NCBI GenBank assembly: GCA_021647505.1
Contig: JAKIUN010000009.1
Coordinates: forward strand, 1-64,000
Source of the DNA: Gammaproteobacteria bacterium
GTDB taxonomy: Bacteria > Pseudomonadota > Gammaproteobacteria > SZUA-152
Direction: 5' to 3'
Length of the DNA: 64,000 nucleotides
The notes below the pieces were generated by a model, which was not told where the DNA came from, did no database searches, and saw only the letters and a list, made by a program, of their open reading frames with translations. The first letter of the stretch is position 1. The number at the start of each line of letters is the position of its first letter. Below, piece by piece: positions 8,738 to 17,083 of this stretch. The translations under genes were made by a program, and so were the position numbers.

Positions 8738-9622
8738 TCAGTGTTTGCGCTTGCCGCTGAGACGCACCCACTCTTCCTGTTGTGCGGCGGGGGTCATGTC
8801 GAACCACGCTGCGTAGTGGCGGGTGATGTCTTCGGCCTGGTGCTGGAGAATGCCGGAGAGGACGATGTACCCGCCGGGCTCGACCAGGCGGGAGAATTTT
8901 TCTGCCAGTTCCAGCAGTGGCTGGGCGAGGATGTTGGCAAGCAGTAGCCGCACAGGAGGTTGTTGCGGCAGGCGGCCCGGGGCAATGGTATCGATGCGTT
9001 CTGTGACCTGGTTCTTGGCGGCGTTGTCGCGGCTGGCGATGAGTGCCTGAGGGTCGTTGTCCACCGCCCAGACATGTCCGGCGCCCAGTTTCAGTGCCGC
9101 CACGGCAAGAATGCCGGAGCCACAGCCGTAGTCGATGACCTCGGGATGGTCAGCGCCGTGCTCATCCAACCATTGCAGACACAGGGCGGTGGTGGGGTGG
9201 GTGCCGGTGCCAAAAGCGAGGCCCGGATCTAACAGGATATTGATAGCGTCGCTGTCAGGTGCGGTATGCCAGCTGGGCACGATCCACAGGCGTTTACCAA
9301 AGCGCATGGGGTGGAAATTGTCCATCCATTCGCGCTCCCAGTCCTTGTCTTCCAGCGGTGAGACACGCCATGGCGGGAGTTTGTCCATTTGCAGTTTGGC
9401 GGCTAGTTGCGTGGTGATGGCCCGTATGTCGGCATTGGCCAGGAACAGGCCGATGATGCGTGTAGCCGACCACAAGGGGGTTTCACCCGGTGGTGGTTCG
9501 TAGAGTGGTTGGTCGGCGCCGTCCTGCAGGGTTACGGCGACCGCGCCGAGGCCGCTGAGGGCGTCGGCGATGCGCTCAGCGTCTTCAGGTGAGCCTTCGA
9601 GGGTGAGTTGTAGCCAAGACAT
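8738..9622 (-). CDS. prmA: Ribosomal protein L11 methyltransferase PrmA
   Basis: PrmA trimethylates several amines of ribosomal protein L11 using S-adenosylmethionine. The 294 residues match E. coli PrmA (293). Signatures are LLDPGLAFGTGTHPTTALCL, the SAM-binding VIDYGCGSGILAVAALKLGA, and AVDNDPQAL. The N-terminal substrate domain starts with MSWLQLTLEG, the conserved start, so the ATG at 9622 was preferred over an in-frame start 48 bases upstream. The gene follows accC with a gap of about 60 bases, a common gammaproteobacterial order (accB–accC–prmA). Confidence 0.97.
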   Translation of the reverse strand: MSWLQLTLEGSPEDAERIADALSGLGAVAVTLQDGADQPLYEPPPGETPLWSATRIIGLFLANADIRAITTQLAAKLQMDKLPPWRVSPLEDKDWEREWMDNFHPMRFGKRLWIVPSWHTAPDSDAINILLDPGLAFGTGTHPTTALCLQWLDEHGADHPEVIDYGCGSGILAVAALKLGAGHVWAVDNDPQALIASRDNAAKNQVTERIDTIAPGRLPQQPPVRLLLANILAQPLLELAEKFSRLVEPGGYIVLSGILQHQAEDITRHYAAWFDMTPAAQQEEWVRLSGKRKH

Positions 9623-9683
9623 GGGGTTAAGGGCAGTGTTTAGGGTTGGATTGATGTATTCACTCACCACTCAACACTGTCCT

Positions 9684-11024
9684 TCAAAGTCCTAGTTTTT
9701 TTTCCAGGTAGTGGATATTGGTGCCGCCGGCCTGGAAGGCGGCGTCGTTGAAGATGTCCTGGTGCAGTGGAATGTTGGTCTTGATACCCTCGATGATGCA
9801 TTCGCCCAAGGCAGTGCGCATGCGCGCCATGGCCGTCTCGCGGCTGTCGCCATGAACGATAAGCTTGCCGATCATGGAATCGTAATAGGGGGGCACGCAG
9901 TAGCCGTTGTAGATGTGCGAATCAACGCGTACCCCCAGACCACCCGGTGAATGGAACTGGCTGATGGTGCCGGGGCTGGGCATGAAGGTCTTTGGGTCTT
10001 CGGCATTCAGACGGCATTCGAAGGTGTGGCCGCGGATGATGATGTCGTCCTGGGTATAACTGAGCTTTTTGTCGGCGGCGATGCGAATTTGTTCCTTGAT
10101 CAGATCGACGCCGGTGATCATCTCTGTGACTGGATGCTCCACCTGAATGCGGGTATTCATTTCGATGAAATAGAATTCGCCGTTTTCGTACAGGAATTCG
10201 AAGGTGCCGGCGCCGCGATAGCCGATCTTGCGACAGGCCTCGGCGCAGCGACCACCGATCTTGCTGCGCATCTCCGGGGTGATGCCCGGGGCCGGGGCCT
10301 CTTCGACCACTTTCTGGTGGCGGCGCTGCATGGAGCAGTCACGCTCGGCCAGGTGGATGGCGTTGCCGTGCTGATCGGCCAGTACCTGGAATTCGATATG
10401 GCGTGGGTTTTCGAGGTATTTCTCCATGTATACCACGTCGCTGCCGAAGGTGGCTTGGGCCTCGGCACGGGTCAGGGAAATGGCATTGATCAGCGTCGCC
10501 TCGCTGTGCACCACGCGCATACCGCGTCCGCCGCCACCGGCTGCGGCTTTGATAATGATGGGGTAGCCGATTTCCTGCGCCATTTTGACATTGATTTTCG
10601 GGTCGTCACCCAGCGGGCCGTCAGAGCCGGGTACGCAGGGTACACCGGAAGCCTTCATGGCCTTGATGGCCGAAACCTTGTCGCCCATCAGACGGATGGT
10701 CTCCGGGCGCGGGCCGATGAAGGCGAAGCCGCTCTGCTCGACGCGTTCAGCGAAGTCGGCATTTTCCGCCAGAAAGCCATAACCGGGGTGGATGGCCATG
10801 GCGTCGGTTACTTCGGCGGCGCTGATCAGTGCCGGGATATTGAGATAGCTCTCGGCGGAGGAAGCGGGGCCGATACACACGGATTCATCGGCCAGGCGCA
10901 CATGCTTCAGATCCCGGTCGGCGCTGGAGTGCACGGCAACGGTGCCGATGCCCATTTCTTTGCAGCAGCGGAGGATTCGTAACGCGATCTCGCCGCGGTT
11001 GGCGATGACTATCTTGTCAAACAT
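9684..11024 (-). CDS. accC: Acetyl-CoA carboxylase, biotin carboxylase subunit
   Basis: AccC carboxylates the biotin on AccB using ATP and bicarbonate, the first half of malonyl-CoA formation for fatty-acid synthesis. The product of 446 residues is close to E. coli AccC (449). It begins [19 protein letters not shown]. The ATP-grasp glycine loop [12 protein letters not shown] and the catalytic [18 protein letters not shown] are intact. I chose the start at 11024, which gives the conserved opening. It lies directly downstream of accB in a classic accBC operon, with a gap of 109 bases. Confidence 0.98.
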   Translation of the reverse strand: MFDKIVIANRGEIALRILRCCKEMGIGTVAVHSSADRDLKHVRLADESVCIGPASSAESYLNIPALISAAEVTDAMAIHPGYGFLAENADFAERVEQSGFAFIGPRPETIRLMGDKVSAIKAMKASGVPCVPGSDGPLGDDPKINVKMAQEIGYPIIIKAAAGGGGRGMRVVHSEATLINAISLTRAEAQATFGSDVVYMEKYLENPRHIEFQVLADQHGNAIHLAERDCSMQRRHQKVVEEAPAPGITPEMRSKIGGRCAEACRKIGYRGAGTFEFLYENGEFYFIEMNTRIQVEHPVTEMITGVDLIKEQIRIAADKKLSYTQDDIIIRGHTFECRLNAEDPKTFMPSPGTISQFHSPGGLGVRVDSHIYNGYCVPPYYDSMIGKLIVHGDSRETAMARMRTALGECIIEGIKTNIPLHQDIFNDAAFQAGGTNIHYLEKKLGL

Positions 11025-11133
11025 GGTTGGGTACACGCTCTCGTAGGTATCGGTACAGTGATATCACGCTGTTTTGTGTGCCGCGAGACTGGCTGCCGGA
11101 TTTTTACGCGACTGATTACAGTGATGTCTGCGG

Positions 11134-11568
11134 TTACTCGATGGCAAACATGGGTTCACCGTATTCGACCGGCTCGCCGTTTTTCACCAGGATGGCCTTG
11201 ATGACGCCGGCCTTGTCGGCCTCGATTTGATTCAGTAGTTTCATGGCCTCAATAATGCAAAGGGTATCGCCGATCTGTACGGTCTGGCCTTCCTCGACAA
11301 AGGGGGCGGTGCCCGGGGAGGCTGCCCGGTAGAAGGTGCCGACCATGGGGGCGTTGACGGTGTGGCCGCTGATGGCGGTGGGCTCGACTTCTGGTACGGC
11401 GGCGGCCATGGGTATCGCGGGCGGGGCGGCGGCCGCGATGACAGGTGCTGGTGCAGCCGTGCCGTAGCGGCTGATGCGTACGGACTCCTCGCCTTCGTGA
11501 ATTTCCAACTCAGCGATGCCGGATTCTTCCAGCAGTTCGATGAGTTTTTTGATTTTTCGAATATCCAT
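11134..11568 (-). CDS. accB: Acetyl-CoA carboxylase biotin carboxyl carrier protein
   Basis: AccB carries the biotin that shuttles CO2 between AccC and the carboxyltransferase. The 144-residue protein starts [20 protein letters not shown], has an Ala/Pro-rich swinging linker (about residues 38 to 65), and ends in a biotinyl domain with the biotin-attachment lysine K110 in [11 protein letters not shown]. The protruding thumb present in gammaproteobacterial AccB corresponds to [13 protein letters not shown]. It is 28 bases downstream of aroQ and upstream of accC, so aroQ–accB–accC–prmA is probably one transcription unit. Confidence 0.98.
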   Translation of the reverse strand: MDIRKIKKLIELLEESGIAELEIHEGEESVRISRYGTAAPAPVIAAAAPPAIPMAAAVPEVEPTAISGHTVNAPMVGTFYRAASPGTAPFVEEGQTVQIGDTLCIIEAMKLLNQIEADKAGVIKAILVKNGEPVEYGEPMFAIE

Positions 11569-11596
11569 GATCTTGTCGACTCGGCGTAAGTTGAAT

Positions 11597-12040
11597 TCAG
11601 TGATTCGATAACTTTCTGATGACGGCGTCTAACGCTAATTCGTAACCCTGTGCGCCCAGTCCGCTGATGACGCCAACGGCCAGATCCGAAAAATAGGAAT
11701 GCTGACGGAAGGCCTCACGTGCGTGGACGTTAGACAGGTGAACTTCAATAAAGGGGATGGCTACCGCAGACAGTGCATCGCGCAGGGCAATGCTGGTGTG
11801 GGTAAAGGCGGCCGGGTTAATGATGATAAAGGCGACGTCCTCACCCGGGGCGTGGTGCACACATTCCACCAGTTCGCTTTCTGCGTTGCTTTGCAGGCTG
11901 CTTAGCGTATGTCCGGCCTGGCTGGCAAGGTGTTGCAGATGTTGATCGATGTCGGCCAGCGTGGTGCGGCCGTAATGCTCCGGCTCACGGCTTCCGAGCA
12001 GGTTAAGGTTGGGGCCATTGAGAACCAGGATGTTCGCCAT
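11597..12040 (-). CDS. aroQ: Type II 3-dehydroquinate dehydratase
   Basis: AroQ dehydrates 3-dehydroquinate to 3-dehydroshikimate in the shikimate pathway. The 147-residue product has all family signatures: [20 protein letters not shown] with the catalytic tyrosine of [21 protein letters not shown], and [18 protein letters not shown] with the active-site His. I chose the ATG at 12040 because it precedes the conserved NILVLNGPN; an upstream start would add 11 residues. The 230-base gap upstream of it probably contains the promoter of the aroQ–acc operon, although I could not pick one with confidence. Confidence 0.97.
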   Translation of the reverse strand: MANILVLNGPNLNLLGSREPEHYGRTTLADIDQHLQHLASQAGHTLSSLQSNAESELVECVHHAPGEDVAFIIINPAAFTHTSIALRDALSAVAIPFIEVHLSNVHAREAFRQHSYFSDLAVGVISGLGAQGYELALDAVIRKLSNH

Positions 12041-12272
12041 GTCTGCTTCGCAGTGAAAATGAAGAATAAACACGCCAATTCAGTAGGAACGTGCCCGAAC
12101 GTCGAGAATCCGGCGGGAGCCTTATGTGGCTGCCCCTCTATTGGCGCGATTATGACCAATTCATGGGGAGTTGTCCATGAGGCTGCATGTTGCCGGGTGA
12201 TCCCCGCAGTTATTTGCATGATCGCTGCAAAGTATGGCGAAAAATAGAGTAAATTACCCGGTTGTTTCGGTG

Positions 12273-12818
12273 CTAGAGCAGTTTGCGGAAGATTTCCTCG
12301 GCAGCGTCTTGTTTGAGTTCGCCGCGCTGTACGTGCTGGATCTGTCCTTTGCGATCGATAATAACGGTGTAAGGCAGGGCGCCGAAGCGGTTGCCGTACT
12401 GCTTGGCAACATTGATGGCGTTGTCATCACCGATCAGCATGGGGTAGTTGATACCGTAGGTGTCCATGAAATCTTGCACCTTGTCGATGTCATCGATGGC
12501 GATGCCGACAAACTGTAGCCCGGCTGCGCCATATTTCTCCTGCATATCGACGAACATAGGTGTCTCGCTGCGGCAGGGCGGACACCAGGTGGCCCAGAAA
12601 TTGATGACCTGAACCTGGCCGGCCCATTCCTTGGAATGGCGTAGGTTGCCGTCGATATCGGGCAGGCTGAAATCCGGCGCGGGTTGGTTGAGCATGGCCT
12701 CGGTGCTCTCCTGACCGGTGGTGGCAGTGCCGGTCAGTTTTTGCAGCAACAGGTTGCCGCCCCACAGACCGACGGCAAAGGTCAGGCTGTAGGCGGCGAG
12801 ACGAACGGTTTTTTTCAT
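12273..12818 (-). CDS. TlpA/ResA-like periplasmic thiol-disulfide protein
   Basis: The 181-residue product is a membrane-anchored or exported thioredoxin-fold protein of the TlpA/ResA group, which reduces disulfides outside the cytoplasm. The N-terminus MKKTVRLAAYSLTFAVGLWG is a signal anchor. The redox site is C79-P-P-C82 in NFWATWCPPCRSE. The conserved cis-proline region follows as ALPYTVIIDRKG. The gene begins 16 bases after the dsbD stop, so the electron-delivering membrane protein DsbD and this thiol partner are in one operon. That suggests DsbD keeps it reduced. I preferred the ATG at 12818 for its Lys-rich signal; the frame stays open 14 codons upstream inside dsbD. Confidence 0.88.
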   Translation of the reverse strand: MKKTVRLAAYSLTFAVGLWGGNLLLQKLTGTATTGQESTEAMLNQPAPDFSLPDIDGNLRHSKEWAGQVQVINFWATWCPPCRSETPMFVDMQEKYGAAGLQFVGIAIDDIDKVQDFMDTYGINYPMLIGDDNAINVAKQYGNRFGALPYTVIIDRKGQIQHVQRGELKQDAAEEIFRKLL

Positions 12819-12834
12819 GTCAGGTGTGTGGAGG

Positions 12835-15123
12835 TCAGTCGCGGATGGCCTGGGTGACATGCTCGCGGAATTCCTCTGCTGGTATGAAGCCTACCGTGCG
12901 CCAGGCGCGGCGTTCTTCACCGTCGGGGCCGAAAAACAGGATGGAAGGTGGGCCGATGAGGCCGAAGTGCTTGAGCAGGGCCTTGTCCGTGGCGTCATTG
13001 AGGGTGACATCGGCCTTTAGCAGCACGACGTCCCGCAGGGCGTCGTGCACACCGGGATCGGAGAAGGTGTATTTTTCCATTTCCTTGCAGGAGATGCACC
13101 AGTCGGCATAGAAGTCGAGCATGACCGATTTGCCGGCGGCGTTGGCGGTGGCGATTTCCTGTTCCAGTTGTTGCAGGCCTTTGATTTTTTGAAATGGCAG
13201 CTCACTGCTTTGTGGTGTGCCCGCAGCACCGCCACCTATGCCCATGGCCAGGCCGTGCAGGGGTTGCAGGGTGTCCTTGCCGCCGGTGGCGACGCCGGCC
13301 AGCATCAGGGCGCCGTAGATGAGGCCGATGACGCCGACACCCTTCCACAGCTTGCGCCAGCCGGAGCCGTCGCCCACCGGCTCCAATGCCCCCATGTAGA
13401 TCGCCGAAGTGATCAGCAGGGCCGCCCACAGCAGCATGGCGACGGAAACGGGGATGATGCGCTCCAGCATCCAGATGGCCACCGCCAGCAGCATCACGCC
13501 GAAGACCGCCTTGATGACATCCATCCAACCGCCGGCCTTGGGCAGGAGCTTGCCCGCCGAGGTGCCGATGGCCAGCAGCGGCGCGCCCATGCCCATGCTG
13601 AGCGCGAACAGGGCCATGCCGCCAAGTACGGCATCGCCGGTCTGGCCGATGTAGATCAGTGCGCCGGCCAACGGTGCGGCGACACAGGGGCCGACGATGA
13701 GCGCGGAGAGGAAGCCCATCACGGCGACGCCGGTGAGGGTGCCGCCTTTCTGTTTGTTGCTCACTTCGGTAAGACGGCTCTGCAGGAAGCTAGGCATCTG
13801 TAGCTCGAAGAAGCCGAACATGGAGAAGGCCAGGGCGACGAATACGGCACTGAAGGTGCCGAGGATCCATGGATTCTGGAAGGCCGCCTGCAGGTTTTCG
13901 CCGAACAGTCCGGCGATCACACCAGCAACGGTATAGGTGAGCGCCATGGCCAGCACATAAACCAGCGACATGATGAAGGCGCGCCGGGTAGTGAGTTCCT
14001 CACCCTGACCGACGATGATGCTGGAGAGGATGGGGATCATAGGGAAGACGCAGGGGGTAAAGGCCAACAGCAGGCCAAAACCGAAGAAGGTAAGGACGGT
14101 CAGGATGGTGCTGCCGCTGGCCAGAGAGTCGGCGATGCGATCCTGCTCGGATCTGGCGGGGCCGTCGTTGCTGCGCGTTGCCGGCGGGGTGTTGTCGACG
14201 GCAGCGAGGGTGGCGGCCTCGACAGCGGGCAACATGACCGGGATCTCGGTGTTGGTGGGCGGGTAGCAGTAGCCGGCATCGGCGCAGCCCTGATAATTGA
14301 CGACGACGGTGATTTCAGTGGCGTCAAGGTTGCTGCGGATGACCGGCACGTCGAATTCCACGTTGTTGTGGTATATCTCCATTTCGCCGAAATACTCATC
14401 GACCTTGACCTCTCCCGCCGGCAGGGTTGGTTTGCCGAGGGAGATGCCTGGGCTGTCCTTGACGCTGAAGGTGGTCTTGTCGCGATACAGATAGACACCC
14501 TCGGCGACCTCGAAATGGACGCGCAGGGTGGTGCCGTCGATAGCCTCGATGCTGGGGATGAAGGCCTGTTCCGCCGTCAGAAGTTCGTTATCGTTGCCGC
14601 CCAGACCGAGGCTGGCGCCGAGCTTTTTCAAGGCGCCCAGCGGGTTGAAAGCGCTGCTGTCGTCGCTTGTGGTGCCGGCGACAGGGATGTCGAGGGTGAC
14701 GGTTTTGGTCTGCGGCGGATAGCAGAGACCCATGTCCGCGCAGCCCTGCGAGGTGATATCGAGGGTCAGGCTACCGCTGGCGCCACTGACCGGGATATCG
14801 ATGGCAACGTGCTTGCGGTAAATTTCCATGCGACCAAAGAATTCGTCGTCCTGGATCTTGCCTTTGGGGTAGCTTGCCTCACCAAGGCTGACGCTGCTGT
14901 CCTGGGGCTCGAATTTGAACTTGTCGCGGTAGAGGTAGTATTCATCGGCAATCTCCCACTCGGCGCGCAGGGTATTGGCGTCCAGCATCCGGGCGCTGAG
15001 CTTGAAGGCCTCATCCGGCATCAGGGGTTCTTCGTTACCGGCCCCACCGAAGCCAGCGTAGGTGGCGGGGGCAAAAGTCGTGGCGGCCAGCAGCAGCCAA
15101 GTGAGGTGTTTGATGAGGGTCAT
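12835..15123 (-). CDS. dsbD: Thiol:disulfide interchange protein DsbD with two alpha domains
   Basis: DsbD passes electrons from cytoplasmic thioredoxin across the inner membrane to periplasmic thiol proteins. Domain order in the 762 residues is: a signal peptide (about 1–24), alpha domain 1 (about 35–150), alpha domain 2 (about 185–300), a membrane beta domain (about 340–600), and a thioredoxin-like gamma domain (about 640–762). Each alpha domain retains its cysteine pair, C128/C134 in GCADMGLCYPP and C280/C286 in GCADAGYCYPP. The membrane pair is C358 in FTPCVFP and C480 in VGPCVAAP. The gamma site is WCISCKE. E. coli DsbD has a single alpha domain and 565 residues, so the tandem copy is the main oddity. 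The start codon abuts the cutA stop. Confidence 0.95.
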   Translation of the reverse strand: MTLIKHLTWLLLAATTFAPATYAGFGGAGNEEPLMPDEAFKLSARMLDANTLRAEWEIADEYYLYRDKFKFEPQDSSVSLGEASYPKGKIQDDEFFGRMEIYRKHVAIDIPVSGASGSLTLDITSQGCADMGLCYPPQTKTVTLDIPVAGTTSDDSSAFNPLGALKKLGASLGLGGNDNELLTAEQAFIPSIEAIDGTTLRVHFEVAEGVYLYRDKTTFSVKDSPGISLGKPTLPAGEVKVDEYFGEMEIYHNNVEFDVPVIRSNLDATEITVVVNYQGCADAGYCYPPTNTEIPVMLPAVEAATLAAVDNTPPATRSNDGPARSEQDRIADSLASGSTILTVLTFFGFGLLLAFTPCVFPMIPILSSIIVGQGEELTTRRAFIMSLVYVLAMALTYTVAGVIAGLFGENLQAAFQNPWILGTFSAVFVALAFSMFGFFELQMPSFLQSRLTEVSNKQKGGTLTGVAVMGFLSALIVGPCVAAPLAGALIYIGQTGDAVLGGMALFALSMGMGAPLLAIGTSAGKLLPKAGGWMDVIKAVFGVMLLAVAIWMLERIIPVSVAMLLWAALLITSAIYMGALEPVGDGSGWRKLWKGVGVIGLIYGALMLAGVATGGKDTLQPLHGLAMGIGGGAAGTPQSSELPFQKIKGLQQLEQEIATANAAGKSVMLDFYADWCISCKEMEKYTFSDPGVHDALRDVVLLKADVTLNDATDKALLKHFGLIGPPSILFFGPDGEERRAWRTVGFIPAEEFREHVTQAIRD

Positions 15124-15453
15124 TTATTGATTCTCGTTAGGGACGTTTTCATCGATCCAGGCTAGATAACCCGCCAGCCCGTGAGTTATGGGGACAGCGA
15201 TTATTTCTGGAAGTTCATAGGGGTGTATTTCGGTGATGGCCTGTTCCAATGCACCATAGGCGCTATGCAGGGTCTTGATCATCAGCAGATACTCCTGTGT
15301 GTTTTCACACTTTCCCTGCCAACGATACACGGAATGTACTCCGGGCAGGATGTTGACGCAGGCGGCCAGGTTCTTGTCCACCAGTGTGTTGGCAATGGAT
15401 TGAGCGCTGCCCTGGTCGGGACAGGTGCAGTAAATCAGCAGGTGATCGGGCAT
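15124..15453 (-). CDS. cutA: Divalent-cation tolerance protein CutA
   Basis: CutA is a small trimeric ferredoxin-fold protein associated with copper and divalent-cation tolerance; its exact role is unsettled. The 109-residue product shows LLIYCTCPDQGSAQSIANTL, LAACVNILPGVHSVYRWQGK and the metal-site region YELPEIIAVPI. I chose the ATG at 15453, giving MPDHLLIYCTCPD. The stop is immediately adjacent to the dsbD start, so cutA leads the cutA–dsbD–tlpA-like operon, a common gammaproteobacterial order. Confidence 0.95.
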   Translation of the reverse strand: MPDHLLIYCTCPDQGSAQSIANTLVDKNLAACVNILPGVHSVYRWQGKCENTQEYLLMIKTLHSAYGALEQAITEIHPYELPEIIAVPITHGLAGYLAWIDENVPNENQ

Positions 15454-15701
15454 GGCTCTGTTTTCCTCAGGGAACATTGACTGGCCAAACGGCTCCTACG
15501 CTTTATATATCGGACAAAAGGTCTCATATATAGAGTGATTGATATGCCCATCTTGGGGCAGCATAGGCCAATCAACGCATCCATTGCTATTGACTCGTTT
15601 GGTATGGATGCGCTGACGCAGGTTTTGTTGCGATGCGGGTTGTGATGGTAATGCTTCCCGACTGCGAATAAAATGAGGAATCTCTCTTCCGGATCATGAG
15701 C

Positions 15702-16148
15702 ATGCGTCCCTTTCAAATTCTGTTCCTACTGTTTCTGCTAATTCCTTTATTGGAGATCTATCTGCTGATAAAGGTGGGTGGCATCATTGGTGCCCTGCCT
15801 ACGGTGTTTATGGTGGTGTTTACCGCCGTGTTGGGTGCCTGGTTGCTGCGTATACAAGGCCTTTCGACTCTGATGCGGGTACGTTCGACCTTGGCGAAGG
15901 GCGGTATTCCGGCGGTGGAGATGCTGGAGGGGGCGGTGCTGCTGGTCGCGGGTGCACTGCTGCTGACCCCCGGTTTTTTTACTGACGCCATTGGTTTTGC
16001 CTGTCTGGTGCCGGGGCTGCGCCGAGCCTTGATCCGTCGCTTGTTACGCAATGTCGTAGCGGCGGGTTTCGATGGACCGCAAGGGCCGGCTTCCAAGCCA
16101 CAGGGCCCGCGTACCATCGATGGTGAATTCCGTCGCGAGGATGACTGA
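15702..16148 (+). CDS. fxsA: FxsA family membrane protein
   Basis: FxsA is a small inner-membrane protein named for suppressing F-exclusion of phage T7. Its normal role is unknown. The product of about 148 residues has hydrophobic segments at the N-terminus (FQILFLLFLLIPLLEIYLL), in the middle (LPTVFMVVFTAVLGAWLL) and near residue 85 (GAVLLVAGALLLTPGFFTD). The signature LLTPGFFTD and the C-terminal TIDGEFRREDD match E. coli FxsA (LLLPGFFTD, TFDGEYQRKDD). Two ATGs, at 15696 and 15702, are possible; the second gives the usual MRPF start. It is divergent from cutA. The groES–groEL pair that often follows fxsA is absent here. Confidence 0.92.
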   Translation: MRPFQILFLLFLLIPLLEIYLLIKVGGIIGALPTVFMVVFTAVLGAWLLRIQGLSTLMRVRSTLAKGGIPAVEMLEGAVLLVAGALLLTPGFFTDAIGFACLVPGLRRALIRRLLRNVVAAGFDGPQGPASKPQGPRTIDGEFRREDD

Positions 16149-16192
16149 TTTTTTGGCAGCCGATGGCGGAGAATATGTTTTTAAAGGACAAA

Positions 16193-16220
16193 AAGCCCCG
16201 CCAGCGTTCTGGCGGGGCTT
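16193..16220 (-). terminator. Rho-independent terminator between converging genes
   Basis: A perfect 12-bp GC-rich stem (16193–16204 with 16209–16220) with a 4-base loop is followed on the minus strand by five U residues. It lies downstream of the small repeat protein gene and 45 bases after fxsA. The U-run favours termination of minus-strand transcripts, and the stem may also slow fxsA transcripts. Confidence 0.85.
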
Positions 16221-16274
16221 ACTTGACGCTTCGGAGCGCGTGCAGGCAAGCGCTTTTCGCGGGAGAGATCCGGC

Positions 16275-16850
16275 TTAGTTGACAGAAACCTGATGCGTGG
16301 AATGGAAAGTCGTCCTGACTGCCGCAGATTTCACCGGCTTGCTGGATTTCTTGGCGGCCAGCATCATCGCCACGTATTCGCGACCCCAGTTGGCCTGGGC
16401 GAAGATGTTCCACAGGGGGTCGCCTGATTTGTCGGTGACCGTGCTTGCGGTTTCGCTTTGTCCCTTATCGAAGCCTCGCTCGAAGCTGGCTAGCAGCTGC
16501 GGGGTGTTGTCGCGGCCGTAGAGGGCGATACTGATCATGTGCTGCAGAGGGTCATAGTCCCGGGCGGCGGTGGTGATGGCGATCTCGGACGGCCCCTTGT
16601 CAAAGCCCTGCTCAAAGCTGGCTAGCAACAGCAAAGTGTTGTCGCGGGAGTAAGAGTAGAGGGCGGCATTGATCATCTGCTGCAACGGGTCATTATCTCG
16701 TGCGGCAGTGGTGATGGCGATCCCGGATGCGCCCTTGTCGAAGCCACGCTCAAAGCTGGCGTTGAGAGCGTCGCTGTTGTCGATGGCGAAGGCGGCAATG
16801 GGCAGCGCGGTGCTGGCGGCAAAAAGAAGGCTCAGAGCTGATTTTTTCAT
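16275..16850 (-). CDS. Small secreted protein with three ~45-residue repeats
   Basis: I do not recognise this 191-residue protein. A clear Sec signal peptide (MKKSALSLLFAASTALPIAA, cleavage near residue 22) sends it to the periplasm or beyond. The mature part is three tandem repeats at about residues 31–76, 77–120 and 121–164. Each begins ASFE[RQ]GFDKG, and the first two continue IAITTAARDxDPLQ. The third is more divergent. A basic Ser/Lys-rich tail follows. No catalytic motif is visible. The ribosome site AGGAG is eight bases before the ATG. The gene is preceded by a sigma-54-type promoter and lies head to head with a sigma-54 activator gene, so it is probably the target of that activator. 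Confidence 0.8.
   Translation of the reverse strand: MKKSALSLLFAASTALPIAAFAIDNSDALNASFERGFDKGASGIAITTAARDNDPLQQMINAALYSYSRDNTLLLLASFEQGFDKGPSEIAITTAARDYDPLQHMISIALYGRDNTPQLLASFERGFDKGQSETASTVTDKSGDPLWNIFAQANWGREYVAMMLAAKKSSKPVKSAAVRTTFHSTHQVSVN
16359..16760 (-). repeat. Three tandem coding repeats (46, 44 and 44 codons)
   Basis: The repeats encode the motif ASFExGFDKGxSxIAITTAAR. Units one and two are nearly identical for about 27 residues, which points to recent duplication; unit three has diverged. Confidence 0.85.
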
Positions 16851-16945
16851 GGCTTTACTCTCCTGAAGGTGAAATTGTCTTTAACCGTTGTTTTGATTCA
16901 TAAGATGTATAATAAATACATCTTTAAACCTTTGTGATCGATAAA

Positions 16946-16960
16946 GCATGATGCGTGCCA
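16946..16960 (-). promoter_or_regulatory. Sigma-54 (−24/−12) promoter for the triple-repeat protein
   Basis: The minus strand reads TGGCACGCATCATGC, matching the consensus TGGCACG-N4-TTGC at all but one base, with the diagnostic GG and GC at the correct spacing. The predicted start of transcription is near 16934, giving a leader of about 85 bases to the ATG at 16850. The adjoining divergent gene encodes a GAFTGA-type sigma-54 activator. A TTTCGAAA palindrome at 17015–17022 is a candidate activator site. Confidence 0.75.
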
Positions 16961-17083
16961 GATTTGTAACCGATTGAATTTTCTATGATAAGTGTTTTTT
17001 GGTGAACAGAAGTGTTTCGAAAGCGTTTAAAGTGTACGTATGTGGACTGTTAATTGTTAAACGAGTGAACGAGGCATGTGAAC

